64,000 bases of DNA from Talpa occidentalis (Eukaryota > Chordata > Mammalia > Eulipotyphla > Talpidae), in the NCBI RefSeq assembly GCF_014898055.3, contig NW_023603184.1, forward strand, positions 30,172,808 to 30,236,807. Direction: 5' to 3'. Made by a program: the position numbers and the translations under genes. Below, piece after piece: positions 11,286 through 25,265 of this stretch. Below the pieces are notes generated by a model, which did no database searches, was not told the origin of the DNA, and saw only the letters and a list, made by a program, of their open reading frames with translations. The stretch's first letter is position 1, and the number at the start of each line of letters is the position of its first letter.

Positions 11286-12320
11286 ACCTCTCTCTCCCCA
11301 ATGAAATGAAATCAAATAAGCAACTGGAAAGTGACCCAACAAAAACACAATCTGACCAGGGCCACACAAGCACATAGGAGTAAGATAAGACAGGATATTT
11401 GAGGTCCTACTGAGTCTATGGAGCAGCTTTAGAACAGTAGCAGGAAAGACAGGATAAAGGCTATGATGTGCAGATCAGGTTCAAGAAACTACTGCAAGTG
11501 CTACAGCTGGACCAAGGACACACCAAATGTGGCACATTTGGGAAAGAAGGTACAAAGAACCAGGCATGATGCTGGCCAAGGGTGGTCTAGGATATAATAG
11601 TGGAATTCCTGAGACTGTGGACATGGATTGAAGACCAAAGTGGGCACTTCGCCCTGAGAAACAAGACAAGAAACAGCACCAGAATGTAGCCTAAGATTGA
11701 AGCGTGATGCTAAGAGATAAAGAATGAGCCTAATCATTGATGAGGGATGCCTCAGATGAGCTAGACTGGCAGTAAGACTCTTCAAGCAAGAAAAGGAGTT
11801 CTCTCAGGTTTTAAAACAAATTTGTATCTGATGTCTTAAACAGGGAAACAGTGAGCTCATTAAATTTGTCTTGGCCTACTCTGGTTCTGCTCTTAGCACT
11901 GATGTTTACTAACTGGGTAACCTCGAGCAAGTTTTTGGGATTTTTTTTTTTTTAAAGCTCATTAAGGGAGGGAGATTAAATGTTGGTGTTGGGGGTGGTA
12001 TATTGAACTGAGAAAGTAAAAGAAGTGAGGCAATAACATACAGAGGTGAAGGAGGGGATGGATGGGAAGGAGAGAGAGTTAAGACAGCCATCCAGACATA
12101 CCCAAGGGAGAGAACTGGACCCCTTAGAGAAGGAAGAAACGAACTATGAAAATAAGCTGAGAAAATACATTGAGGACACTCTGGAAAAGGAGGATTCTTT
12201 TCTTTTTTTTAATAGCTCTGAAACACTGTTCCCTATAATAATCTCTGCATGGGCCTTATCTCCCACATAAAGCTGCAGCCTGAAGAAGCATCTAACGAAC
12301 TTTATAGTTTTTAAATGTTC
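11286..12320. other. Unassigned stretch
   Basis: About 1 kb, purine-rich on the plus strand in parts (for example 12,010-12,200), with a T-run at about 11,941. No repeat family or gene was recognised. The 94-codon minus-strand frame at 11,501-11,785 shows no recognisable protein. Confidence 0.45.
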
Positions 12321-12395
12321 TAAACTGCATTTAATACAGTGCTCTGCATATAATGGGTGTTCAATAAATGCCTGTTGCGATGAATGAGTTGAAGT
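12321..12395 (+). repeat. L2/MIR 3'-tail relic
   Basis: 'acagtgctctgcatataatgg' followed by GTGTTCAATAAATGCCTGTT, the shared L2/MIR terminal pattern. Confidence 0.6.
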
Positions 12396-13079
12396 GAGGT
12401 TCAGATTCTGAGATGAGTTTTAGCTGAGATGAGGGAAATAGGTATGTTAGCATGCTTAGATAACAGAATTACCTGCACACACTGAAAGCAGAATGATGAT
12501 CTTTCTAGACCAGAGGAAAGCCAGTCTGTTTTTTCGGGTGTTACTTCAAAATTTTAACGTTTCCAAAAACTTTGCAGGCTTTCATGTATCTTAAGGAATA
12601 GCTCTTTAGGAATTTGGCATCTGAAGGATAATGATTTATATATTGGTTACTCCTAAAAATTTTATATTTTAAAAATTGAAATTTTGAAGTTAAAATAAAC
12701 TTTAATTAAAAATTGTCATTATCCTTGAGAAATTAAGGCTGCCTCATTACTGAATTCTGAAAAGATGACATTTTAGAAAAAGTACATGGTTCTAAGTGTT
12801 TTGCCAAATCCAATTCAAATCTTTCAGAGGTTTAAAATCTCTTTTTCTCTTTGTTTCCTTTCATTCTTTTTTTACCCCAAAGTTTCCAAAAAGGGGTTTC
12901 AGGTCAGAGTAGGACTTGTCAGTTGTCAGGTACTGGGCCAATCACCCCATTTCAAAAGAGCATTCAGCTTTTATTTGTGTGGTGCTTCTATTGAAAAATG
13001 TTTGAAAACCATGTTTGAGAGGTGACAGTGCAGAATGGGAACAGTAATAAATAAAAAGCTCATCAAGAACTGGTAACCA
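12396..13079. other. Unassigned AT-rich stretch
   Basis: No gene or recognised repeat. An AT-rich low-complexity patch lies at about 12,650-12,715. Confidence 0.5.
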
Positions 13080-13340
13080 GGCCTCCCTGGTGGTGCAGCG
13101 GTTGAGCGCTGGGTTGCAAAGCTGTCCGCAACCTCTGCAGCGCTGGTTCGGTCCCCGGCCACCTGGCGAGGGTCCCACATGGCACGCAGACCTCTCCTGC
13201 CGCCTGCTGCTCCCCTCAGCAGCGTACTTTTTCTGTCTGCCTATTCTGTTCCCCGCTTTGGCTCTGGTGAATTCTCTCACCCTCCCGCGCTTCTGACTGT
13301 ACCCAGTGCTTGTATAAATAAATAAATCTTAAAAAAAAAA
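13080..13340 (+). mobile_element. tRNA-derived SINE, type A
   Basis: Full-length copy ending in AAATAAATCTT plus an A run. A perfect TSD, GAACTGGTAACCA, lies at 13,067-13,079 and 13,341-13,353. The intact tail and perfect duplication suggest a fairly young insertion. Confidence 0.97.
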
Positions 13341-13353
13341 GAACTGGTAACCA

Positions 13354-13831
13354 TGATCCACTGCTTTTCAGCTGCTCTTAGCAAATCTTTAGAGGGTGCT
13401 CCATAAATCATCCTGAGGAGTCAGATACTGAGGAGTCACGGGATTCCTCATCATGGAACAGTAAAACTGACTGAACAGAGTCCTAGCCCTCACCCAAACA
13501 CCTATATCATCACATCCTACCTATATTCCAAGATAATATAACAGAGTAATCAGTAAGAGTAGCTGCTAAGATCCATGGAAAAATATTTAGTTTTGCAAGG
13601 GAATTTCTGGGAATATTGCTCTAGAAAAGGATTTTGTTTACATCTGGATTTTAGTTAGGAAATAATCACATCTTCTTTAAAAATGATTGAAGGTATAGGT
13701 ATTAAGGACATAGACTCATACTTACCAGAAGATGGACAAATAGGGAGGAAAGAAGGCCCTATACGAGGACCCCTTGTTATTTTGGATGAAATTTCAATGC
13801 CAAACCAAAGGTATTCACAGAGAGGAATTTT
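13354..13831. other. Unassigned stretch
   Basis: No gene or repeat family recognised. Confidence 0.5.
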
Positions 13832-14111
13832 CATTTTTATTTTTTTTCAAAGATTTATTTATTTATGCATACAAGAGCTGGGGAACAGGCCAGAGATGTG
13901 GGGGTGGGGGTGTGTGTGTGAGAGGATTCACCAGAGACAGAGTGGGAAACAACAGGCAGACTGAAGTACACTGCTGAGGGGAGCAGCGGGCAAGTCAGGA
14001 GAGGTCTGCTTCGCCATGTGGGTTGCTCCCTGGCCAGCCGGGGATCGAACTGCAGAGGCTGCGGATTGCTTCATAGTGCAGTGCTTAACCCCTTGCGCCA
14101 CCAGAGAGGCC
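13832..14111 (-). mobile_element. tRNA-derived SINE, type B, antisense
   Basis: ATTTATTTATTTATGCATACAA tail on the left, then GGGTGGGGGTGTGTGTGTG (a small expanded G/T tract), and GCGCCACCAGAGAGGCC on the right. TSD CAGAGAGGAATTTT at 13,818-13,831 and 14,112-14,125. Confidence 0.95.
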
Positions 14112-14125
14112 CAGAGAGGAATTTT

Positions 14126-15240
14126 TAATTCAGCAGTGATGAGCACCAGAGGGCCCAGATGAAAAGTGTGTGTTCTAACAGCTGGGCTGAACCCAGTTGA
14201 CACATCTCAACTGCTACTTGTATGGTTAGAAAGGTAGGCAGGCAGTGGCATCTAGGTCCGTCAACAGGCTCCTTAGGCACTAGACTCATGTTTAGGGGTG
14301 TTTTTGGCCCTGAGTCTGGAAATACCTAGGCTGGGTTTTCTTCCATACTTAACTGGGGTATTGGCAATTTATTAGTGTGGGTACTTAAGTTAGAGAAAAA
14401 AACCCAAAATTCGCATCCTTCAAACTGGGGCACATAGGGAAACTGGGTCTTTGGAGCAGAAGGGCAAGTACCCATTTTCAGACTAGAGGAATATACAGGG
14501 GGTTGCATTGCTCCAGAATGTCAGGAGTTGGGCGGTAAGCACTAGGATTCCATGTCATGGATTATCAAACTGGGAGGATGATTCTAGTGGAGATCTCATG
14601 GGTAATGATGTGAGGGGGGCAAAGTCAGATAAAATGAAACTGGGGTAGAGAGTACTGAGCAAAGTCAATGGTATGCTGTGACTCTAGGTTATTTCACAAA
14701 AGATAATGGTCATATGTTCTTTAATCTAGAGATAAGAGCTAAATCATTCTATTGGATGTTTAAATCTTGCAAAAAAAATTAAATAATTTGAATTCTAAGA
14801 AATGCAGCCTACTAATAATCGTTGACAAGGACTATAAACAGAGAAGGGAGTTGCTATAAACATAGCTAGCTCATTCCTTTTGTGCATATTTTTAGTTAAG
14901 TAAACTGACTGTCTTTGGTCATGTCCTTACATTTTATTTCAGAATTCTCTCAGGTGCTGGGAGTGGTATACTCTTATTACAAGTAATTGAAAGAGCTGGA
15001 CTTCTGGTCTCATGAAAACCTGGGAAGACAGCTGAAAGAAAGCCAACAGAGAACTGGGAAGGATATTTGATTGTTATTTTCTGGGTGTTGGTCATTTGAT
15101 AAAAATTCTTTTATTTTTGTCACGACTAAGAATTTGCTTTAGTGCGATGGTACAAATAATTCAAAGACAGCTCTTGGTAATCTGAAACACGAATCCCACG
15201 GATGCCTATAAATTTCTGGCAAACTGAAATCAGAGATTTA
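14126..15240. other. Unassigned stretch
   Basis: About 1.1 kb with no repeat family recognised. Some short words resemble old LTR sequence, but I cannot assign a family. Confidence 0.45.
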
Positions 15241-15400
15241 TCAGAGTGGAAGGGACTTTAAAGGTCATCTAAATTAAATTGATTCACTTTATAACTGAGA
15301 AGAATGAGACCTGTAAAAGCCATAAGACTTGCTTAATGCCAAGCTATGAATGGCTGGACCAGGAAGGGAATCTATTAAACTGTATTTCTAATCTACTACT
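15241..15400 (-). repeat. MIR-like relic (MIR3-type), antisense
   Basis: GTGGAAGGGACTTTAAAGGT, then a 'ctgagaagaatgagacctg' segment and 'aagacttgcttaatgccaagc', the reversed-orientation core of MIR-class elements. Confidence 0.65.
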
Positions 15401-15463
15401 ATTTCCATAACCATACCCACCCTACCTTAGGTGACAACTTCAGGTTAAAAAAATAACAACATG

Positions 15464-15730
15464 GGGCCTCCCTGGTGCCACAGGGGTTAAGTGTGAGCAC
15501 TATGAAGCTATCCACAGGCACTGCAGCACGAGTTTGATCCCCGGCCAGGGAGATGACCCACATGGTGCAACAGACCTCTCCTGTCTCACCCACTGCTCCC
15601 CTCCTCAGCAGTGTATTTCAGTAGATTTGCCTGTTCTGCTCCCCACTCTGTCTGGTGAATCCTCTCACCCCTGCACCTCCGGCCTGCACCCCAGCTCTTG
15701 TATTCATAAATAAATCTTCAAAGAAATAAA
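15464..15730 (+). mobile_element. tRNA-derived SINE, type B
   Basis: GGGCCTCCCTGGTGCCACAG start, degenerate B box (GTTTGATCCCC), CGGCCTGCACCCCAGCTCTTG 3' segment, and ATAAATAAATC tail. The flanks are A/C-rich and a TSD is not certain. Confidence 0.93.
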
Positions 15731-15755
15731 CAGCAACAACAAAACTTTAATCTGC

Positions 15756-15980
15756 ATTTTTTTCTAATCTCATTTCAAAAGAACTCAGCAAACATTTTAC
15801 AATTGATATGCACAATCACTACCAATCAAAGAAAGAAACTTAATGGATACATTCTGAGCTTGCGCAGAAGCAGATGACAAAACTAGCACCAGCATTACTG
15901 CAAATGCCCATTACACGTCCTCATAGGAAAAATAAACTATTTGTTTGCTGAGTTCTTTTGAAATGAGATTAGAAAAAAAT
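15756..15980. repeat. Perfect 39-bp inverted repeat with 147-bp spacer
   Basis: The left arm at 15,756-15,794 (ATTTTTTTCTAATCTC...CTCAGCAAACA) is the exact reverse complement of the right arm at 15,942-15,980 (TGTTTGCTGAG...GAGATTAGAAAAAAAT). The spacer at 15,795-15,941 has no recognised content. It lies directly downstream of a SINE tail and about 1.7 kb upstream of the PDE3B start codon. It could extrude as a cruciform, or fold in RNA of either strand. Confidence 0.97.
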
Positions 15981-16570
15981 TCAATTGTTATAGTGGGGAA
16001 AAAAAAGACCCCATAATTTTTTATCTTTTAGGACAAGCATTTGCCGAAGGGATCCTAAAACTCTTAATCCTTTTTCTTTATCCAAGAAATAGAAAAAGAA
16101 AGGGATTTCTGGTCCTTTTTCATCCTTGTGCTTATTTCTTAGTGATTTCTGCTATGTATGTGAACGATGACCATATAAGAAAATGGTCTGTTTTAGGTCA
16201 TGGGCTGTGGGCAGAGATTAATTGGTGAAAAATGGGCCTGTTTGTGGGATTTACCACACAGTAAGGTTTCTCATCTCCCTGGAAAAATGTGGAATTAGCT
16301 CTTTGAGAAATGTAGGCCTCTCAGGAGCTTGAAGGGAGAGTTTCGGTGGAGGGAAACACAGTTCACTCTCTAAGGCAGTTATGATTGGTTAGATTCCAGA
16401 GCAGTCCCTTTGGTATAAGCAAAGTTCTCCCGGCTTTCAAGTCAGCGTTTCCTACGTGTTGCTAGTTTCACCCGTAATTCACAGATAGCATCTTATTTGG
16501 CTTCTTTCTTGGCCAGCCCATCCAAGCTGGGAACCTGATCCTCCCCTCCCCCTCTGGACAACTTGCCGCT
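15981..16570. other. Upstream flank of the CpG island
   Basis: Single-copy-looking sequence with composition rising in GC toward 16,600. No TATA-bearing promoter or gene was recognised. Confidence 0.5.
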
Positions 16571-17087
16571 GTTACAGGGGAAAGCCTTCCCTGTGGAAAG
16601 AACTGCAACAGCAGATTTTCTGTGCTTGTTGGAGGGAGACACAAGATGTGACCCAGTGGGTATGCATGGCAAGGGTGAGCAGCAGAGGACGGGATGCTAG
16701 CTCCTCGCCTAGGAAGATGTTCTTGAGGACGATATTGACTTGGATACTCTCAGAGAGCATTCCACGTGCATGCTCCTTCCTGGGCGTCACCGCGGGGATC
16801 CTGGCCCTGCTCACAGCCCAAGAATCCTCCTTGAGGGGTGACCTAGCCCCAGCGATTAGGGTTTCTTCGCCGGACTCACGGTGGTGGCAGGTCCTCACCG
16901 GGTCACAGCTCGGCTGGGACAGCCCAAGGGCCCACTCTGAACTCGGATGAGGTTGGGGCAGGACCTGCCACCTCCCTCCGGTCTCAACTTGTTTCCCTAC
17001 CAGGTCGTCCTCTTGGGTACCACGACGCCCTCTCCCCCTAGACTCCAGCGGAGAGAGATCTGTCGGACCCTGGCCCGGGGAGTCTAA

Positions 17088-18754
<1,667 letters not shown>

Positions 18755-18764
18755 TAATTTCCAG

Positions 18765-19500
18765 GGTGAAAAAAAGTTTTATTCTGGAAAGAACGCCTAA
18801 GTACAAGAAGCCTTTTTTTTTTTTTTTTAAAGAAGAGTGCACTGTCCTTTATCTTTACTAGAAATGAAATAGGCTAATCATATTGCACCTTTAAAAGACT
18901 TTGTGCAACACACGAGTTCTCAGATGCGAACTTAGTTTGCGATTTAATATTGATAGAGTGACTGCTCCCACGCGGGCATACTCTGATGGGGTTCTCTTTG
19001 GTGCCACTTATCTCTTGCCTTGGTAATGCTGATGTCTCCCCAAAGATAACATACAACTATTAGAATGAGTGACTGTGTATATGAATTTTAATCAGTGTGG
19101 TTTCATTATTTTTGGTAGTTGAAAGGAGGTTTCTGAGCTCTCACAATGATCAGCGTTGGAACTGAGACTTGCTAATTAAGATGAGAAGACTTTTGGAAGT
19201 AATTTTTAAGAGGTTTCTCTTCTCTCACCGCCACCCCCCGCCCCGAATTTTAGCCATATAGGCTAATACAGTGTTTTACAGACTAACTCATGTCTTGTGT
19301 ATTTGTTGCATAATTAGGAGAATGTTGTAATAATTTAACCTTTAAACTTGGTAATGTTTGGAAAGTTACCAAAAGCATTTCCATTTCTCCCTGTAGATTT
19401 GTATGTTTTTGTTTTTAAGAAATTGAAATCATCCTCAGGGGATGAGTTTGTACCTTTATATAGCCTAGCAAATGTTACCTGTTCTGCATCACCCAGAAAC
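18765..19500. other. Repeat-poor 5' intron, first part
   Basis: Single-copy-looking sequence directly downstream of exon 1, with a T-run at about 18,811-18,829. First-intron sequence near a CpG-island promoter often holds enhancers, but no specific element can be named here. Confidence 0.5.
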
Positions 19501-19720
19501 TCAATAACTACTATTCATTGAACATTTACTCAATGCAAAACACTTTGTGTATATTGTCTTCAGTCCTTACAAACCCCTGTATGGTGCATGACATTAACTT
19601 CAATTTAGGGATGAGCAAATTAAAGCTAATAGAGATCACCCAACTTCACACCTCTAGTAAGCGGAAGCATTGGGATTTGAACGTAGAAGTTTCAGCTTTC
19701 AGTGCTGTAGTCTGAGCAGC
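19500..19720 (-). repeat. MIR SINE relic, antisense, nearly full length
   Basis: Reverse MIR layout: CTACTATTCATTGAACATTTACTC, then 'tcagtccttacaaacccctgtatgg', 'gggatgagcaaattaaagc', 'gtaagcggaagcattgggattt' and a 'gctgtagtctgagc' end. Confidence 0.88.
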
Positions 19721-22330
19721 TAGAAGGGTGAATGAAGGTAGAGGTTTTGTTTGAGAGTAGTAGTCTATGTATATTCTCTTGGTTTTCAAACTTTCTGAAT
19801 AACACGATGTTTTACACTGGGACCCCCTAAGTATATTTGAAAGAAAAGTTTCTTTTACGTCTGAGGCTCCCTTATTTTTCCCCTTCTCTTCAAATAATCT
19901 ACAAAATGCTTAACGTTGCTGCATAATGCTCCACTGAGACAGCACTTTGCTTCCTGAAAAGTGTTTTGAGTAGCTGTTTTGTGGTCTCTAGTCATTTGGC
20001 CACATGCTTGAAAAACTGTTCAAAAGTGGTAAGTCTTTTGTTTTCTCAGTCTGCTGCTACTGCTAATAGACAGTACTTAGAAAAACATGTATCAGGAGAA
20101 AGATTGCTTTGAAAGCATTCACTATGGAGCAAAGTAGTATCAGCTATTTTCATAGATTAGAATAGCATTTCATGATTGACTCTGTGTAAAGAGATTGCAT
20201 TTCTTAATGCTGGAAAAACATCTTAGCAGTTTTATCGCATTTGGGACAGTTTTCCTGAACTTCACGGCACTATAGTTTAACATATTTTAATTGAATGTTG
20301 TGTAGTCAGTTATGACTGTTGCCTTGTAAATTGAAAATTCCTGGTCTTAATCCTAGTCTGATGCTCTTTCCATCACAACCTTTAACTAGATGCAGTGTTG
20401 TTACGCTAGCTATCTTTTTATTAGTTGTATTAGAGGAAAATAAAATTTGTACTTTTGAAAGGGGCGTATTTTCCTAGTGGAGAAAACTCTTATTTACATT
20501 CAACTATGAATAGGAGCATTTTGATTGTCTTAAACATATAATAGTTCAAGGTTTTAGAATGGCTACCTAATGATCAGTGTCATGCTATTTTTGTATTACT
20601 AGAAGTTACTAGATACTTTTAATTTAACAGTGATTATAATAATACTTTCTACTTATTCATGTTCCTGAAGTTTAACCATGGATCTGTGGTTTTTGTTTGC
20701 ATGTATTTTATATTAAAAGAAATTGAGAGGAAACTGGCACTTTTATGGAAGTGCTCTGTTTTGTCTATCACATTGTAAGATCACTTTCTTGTTTCAGAAA
20801 GTGAAGGAGCACAAAAAGATTGTGGATAGAACTTGATATAGGGGGAAATGCTCTGGGTTCATAGGCAGCAGTTCGAGGGTAAAAGTCTTGGTTTTACTCT
20901 GTAATCTTGGAAAAGTCAATGTTTCTGAGTGTCCATATTGTGTCGAATCAGGGTATCCCAGTAGATGAATTCTATGATAGCTTCCAGATTTAGACTTTAC
21001 TTCTTTTAGTTTGTTTACACTTTTTGTGAAGTATAAATAAAACATTACAAGTTAGTAGTTCTTGTAGATTTACTTATCTGTGATGTTGACACTGCTGGCC
21101 TTTAATTTTTTAAGGTGTAATAACTGGAAAAGATAAGCAAATATTTTGTATTTTTGTAGTAGAGAGAAATATTCATTTTTGGATCGATAACACAATTATT
21201 ACACTTTACTTTCTGTAAGGGTTTAAACATTTTTATTAACATCTAACGTAATTCTTAACTCTTGGGGTATTATGCTAGGCTCTGTGTTGAAAATTAATGG
21301 TATATGTTTGTAAAATATTTGATTTTCGTAATTAGATTTATCTTATTTGCTGTCAATGCTATGTATGTGTCTATTCTTAACTATTTTTTTTTTTTCTTAG
21401 CAAAGAGTGTAAGGGATTTAAATTTTAAATCTGGTTACTGTTGACTATGTTCTGTCTTGGTGGAATGGAAAGAGGCACTAAGTTTGTAGTATATGGAGAC
21501 AGATGAGACTAATAGGAAGTTATAAAAATCTGTTGTCTATTACATAGAAGCTTGACTAGAATTTAGCAATTTATCAGGAGGTAGATGAAACTAATAGGAC
21601 ATTATAAAAACCTGTTCTCTACATTGAAGTTTGACTCAGAACTTAACAAACTACTTGTCTATACCATTTTAATTGTCTATTCTACAATGTAGTTTTCAGC
21701 TTTTCATCCAGATTATTTTGTATATAATAGGCTAGGTAAATAGCCTAGGTAAATGAGGTTTTGAAAGGTGTAACTTAGCCTGTGAGATATTTTTTTATAC
21801 AGAAAATGCTAAGTGTTTTCTAAATGGTTAGGTAAATATTTTAAAATTCTGTGGCCTTAAGGACCATAAATATAATTTAAAGTGTTAATTTTATTTGAAA
21901 AAAAGTATACATACACATGTAGTGTGAAGACTTAAAAAAAGATTTTAAAGTTTAGGTGATTATTTATTTCCCTAAGGAATTTGCAAGGCATACCTTACTG
22001 TTCATTTCTCTAAGAATACTGTGGTCTTTGTGAAATTTATTTTATGATTTCAAATTAGTGTTTTATTCTAATTTTATATTAGTATTTTGTAGTGAAATAC
22101 AACCTAGGTAAGAATATGCTCTGTTTTGTAAATATTGTAGGTACTCTGCCATCAGTTATCCTTCAGAAACACAGATTTGGTCAAAAGACTCACTCTTTTA
22201 AAAATCTCTTATGGCTTTTGGTTGTTCACAGGGTCAAATTTATGCCTTGTTTGCCATGTCCTACTTAACTTGCTTTTAGCTCTTTTTTGTTTTTTGTTTT
22301 TTCCTTAGTTTTCTGGATGTGGGAAAGACA
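19721..22330. other. Repeat-poor 5' intron, second part
   Basis: About 2.6 kb of AT-rich, single-copy-looking sequence with no young SINE or L1. It contains one diverged tandem duplication (21,495-21,653). No gene or RNA recognised. Confidence 0.5.
21495..21653. repeat. Diverged tandem duplication, about 78 bp x 2
   Basis: Copy 1 at about 21,495-21,573 and copy 2 at about 21,577-21,653 share ACTAATAGGA, TTATAAAAA, CTGTT.TCTA, GAAG.TTGACT and A.TTA.CAA in the same order, at roughly 80% identity. An old local duplication. Confidence 0.85.
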
Positions 22331-22332
22331 GG

Positions 22333-22608
22333 TCTTTTTTTTTTTTTTTTTTTAAAGATTTTATTTATTTATTTATACAAGCACTGGGTACAGTCAGAAG
22401 CGCGGGAGGGTGAGAGAATTCACCAGAGCTGGAGCAGGGAGCAGAGCAGACCGACTGACAATACACTGCTGAGGAGAGCAGCGGGCAGCAGGAGAGGTCT
22501 GCGCACCATGGGGACCCTTGCCTGGCGGCGGGGGATCGAACCTGCGCTGCAGAGGCTGCAGGCAGCTTCGCAGTCCAGCGCTCAACCACTGCACCACTGG
22601 GGAGGTCC
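22333..22608 (-). mobile_element. tRNA-derived SINE, type A, antisense
   Basis: T-run and ATTTTATTTATTTATTTATAC tail, 'actgggtacagtcagaagcg' 3' segment, B box in reverse (GGGGATCGAACC) at about 22,530, and the 5' end GGGGAGGTCC at right. TSD not clear. Confidence 0.95.
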
Positions 22609-23929
22609 TGTTTTGTTTTTTAAAAGCCACCTATGATTATGGAACACTCCCTCCCTTCCTCCATCCTTGGTTCTAGTTCTCTATTTGAGGACTGCTTATT
22701 TTCAACTTATATATTTTTTTTTTTTCCTTCTGCTTTTATCATTTACCTGGTCGAAATCTCCTTTAAGGAATAAATAAGATGGCATTTAGACAGTAGTGTG
22801 ATATTTAAATTAATGTGTAAGTTGAGAACCAAACACCTTATAGTACAGTTGACCATATATACAAATATAAGTTGACAAATGATATGAAGCAGTGATGCTG
22901 TGCAATAGAGTATTTTCATTATATCACCAAAATAGTAACATGTCCACAGTTTATGTTTCTCAGTCTGCGTGGAAGGCAGACAGGGCCAGCTATACGTGAA
23001 ACTGTGAAACTCGTCCTCAGACTTTTCCTCTTCCTCAGTGGCAGGCCCGTCTCTGATTCTCTTTCCTTCCCCTCTTTCAGTTATTCAGTAAGCTTGTGTT
23101 CCTAGAACATTCCCATGCCTTCTAGACTCCATCCCAAGCAGGATGAATCTATATTTGCTGAAAAAAAGTTTATTTTAAAATCAACATAACTGTTTGCATA
23201 GATATAAAAGAGATTAAGAGTTTATTTAATTGAACTATGCTCATTGTATAGGAAGAAATTCAACTCCAGTGAGAAAAAAACACCATTTCCAGGTTAAGCA
23301 AGGAGGTGTTGGAACACAGGGACGAGAATATAGGTTTGACTCCTAGTCCATTTGTGCTTTCACTAAATAGCTTATGTACCTGTAGGCACAGTTTTCTAAG
23401 ACAGTTCCTAGGTGGCGAATGATGTGCCTCATTATAGGAGGTTGGGATAAACGTGGGAGAGATAGAAGGGACTTTGAAGATCACAGTGTTCATAATGACT
23501 AAAGATAAACCTAGTGTACCCAGTGTAGTTATCTCAGGGTGACTTGAAGGGTGCAGCCGGCTCAAGCTCAAGCACCTTAGAGGTGAGGAAGAAGGGGAGA
23601 GGGTAAGAAGAATGGAAGCGAATTGACTATTGCCTACTTACAGGCAACATAAACAAAACAAAAGAAACATAAAACATAAACAAAAGAAACCAAACAATTG
23701 TGTTAGCCACGCAAAACTTTAGGAGAGCTGAGTTCTGTCTGTGTGTAATTCCTGACGGTTTACAACATTGGATTTTTTTTAATAAGCTGATTCATGTATA
23801 TTTGAGTGATTGTTAGAAGCCTGCTGTTGAACTTGGTGCAGAGGAATGTATTTTTCTTTTTTCTTTTTTCATTTTGAACCTAGAATTTTCTCTCCAGTAT
23901 TGATTCATCTAGCAGGTATCTTATTTTTA
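22609..23929. other. Unassigned stretch
   Basis: About 1.3 kb with no gene or confidently assigned repeat. A 103-codon minus-strand frame at 23,260-23,571 shows no recognisable protein. Confidence 0.5.
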
Positions 23930-24277
23930 TAGATTTTTCCCTCCTCTACCATCTACAGTATATTGTTTGACTTAAATTTACATAGTATTTACATTTTAAT
24001 GAGAATTGTCGTATATAAAAGTCTGTACACAGGTATACTTTTATATGGCTTACAGAAGAAAATAGAACAAAAAAAGAAAGTTATGTATTCTCAGCTCATT
24101 TCCTTTGAATTCTTGTAACCTCTTTTACTTTCCTTTCTTTCTGCCCCAGAGATAATGGTTCTATCATCATTATTTTTTGTTATTCATTCCCTTATTCATT
24201 TTTATAATTATAACCCCCATGAATGTACTTCTAAATAACGTTGTTAGTATTGCTTGCTTTTGATCTTTAAATCGAAT
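23930..24277 (-). mobile_element. Old L1 3'-region relic, antisense
   Basis: Diverged, T-rich L1 3'-end-like text, split from 24,558-24,640 by a younger L1 insertion. Assignment by general resemblance only. Confidence 0.4.
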
Positions 24278-24297
24278 CATATGTGAATTTTTTTTTT

Positions 24298-24540
24298 CTT
24301 TTTTTTTTATTTTATTTTATTTTATTTTTTTTTAAATATTAAATTTTATTTTTATATTCCCCCATACAATTGCAAACGCCCCATTCTGACCCCAATCCTT
24401 CCCCTCCCGCCCCCCACCCCCAAAAAGTGTCTCTGGTTCATAGTTTTTTTGTTGATTTTGATTTTCACTTTCTTATATTCATTTTCCTGGTCCCTTATTT
24501 AAGTTTTCTAGATTCCTGCTATGAGTGAGACCATCCGGTA
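24298..24540 (-). mobile_element. 5'-truncated L1 3' end, antisense, with TSD
   Basis: Reverse complement of the L1 3' end seen at 47.2-47.5 kb: 'ttatttttatattcccccat', a C-rich (G-rich on the L1 strand) tract at 24,402-24,421, 'gtctctggttcatag' and 'ttttcctggtcccttat'. It is flanked by the TSD CATATGTGAATTTTTTT at 24,278-24,294 and 24,541-24,557, so it is one insertion event of about 240 bp. Confidence 0.95.
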
Positions 24541-24647
24541 CATATGTGAATTTTTTTCTAACTTTTTTTTGCTTGATGTCTCCTGAGATTCCATATTGAA
24601 ATGGATACTAGTAGTTTTTTTTTCTTTTTTCTTTGTTTTTTAATAAT

Positions 24648-24899
24648 TTATTTATTTATGCATACAACAACTGGGGTACAGGCCAGAGGTGTGGGGGGTG
24701 AGAGGATTCCCCAGAGACAGAGTGGGGAGCAGAACAGGCAGATTGACTGAAATACACTGTTAAGGGGAGCAGCAGGTGAGACAGGAGAGGTCTCCTGTGT
24801 CATGTGAGTAGCTCCCTGGCCAGGGATTGAATGTGCTACAGTGGCTGCAGATAGCTTCGTAGGTTGCGCCTTAACCCCTTGCACCACCAGGGAGGCCCT
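24648..24899 (-). mobile_element. tRNA-derived SINE, type B, antisense
   Basis: ATTTATTTATTTATGCATACAAC tail, ACAGGCCAGAGGTG segment, and 5' end GCACCACCAGGGAGGCCC at right. Flanked by similar T/C-rich sequence (about GTTTTTCTTTTTTC), a probable TSD. Confidence 0.95.
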
Positions 24900-25265
24900 G
24901 TTGTTTTTCTTTTTTCAATACCATATAATAGTTCACTGTATAATGATAGTAAAATTTATCCATTCCACTGTTCATGGACCGTTGAGTGATTTTCATTTCT
25001 TTTGCCTATTATGTGCAGTGCTACTATGAAAATTATTGTAAATGTCTCTTGGTGTATGTGTGCATCTAGAGGTAGAATTGTTGAGTTGCAAGGTATGCTC
25101 ATATTCAAAACTAGGATACTATGAAAAGTTGAATTGCTGTTAAATATGGTTGCAGCATTTTTGCTTTTGCTATAGCAGTCTATAAAAATGGTCTCAAACA
25201 AATGATTCCTATTTTCTGACTTTAATTTTTGTTAGACTAGTAGTTATGAAATGGTATTTCTTTTT
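24900..25265 (-). mobile_element. Old L1 ORF2 3' relic, antisense
   Basis: Diverged L1: 'atagttcactgtataatgat', 'attgttgagttgcaagg' and similar segments of the end of ORF2 in reverse. It is interrupted by SINEs and appears to continue to 26,770. Confidence 0.6.
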
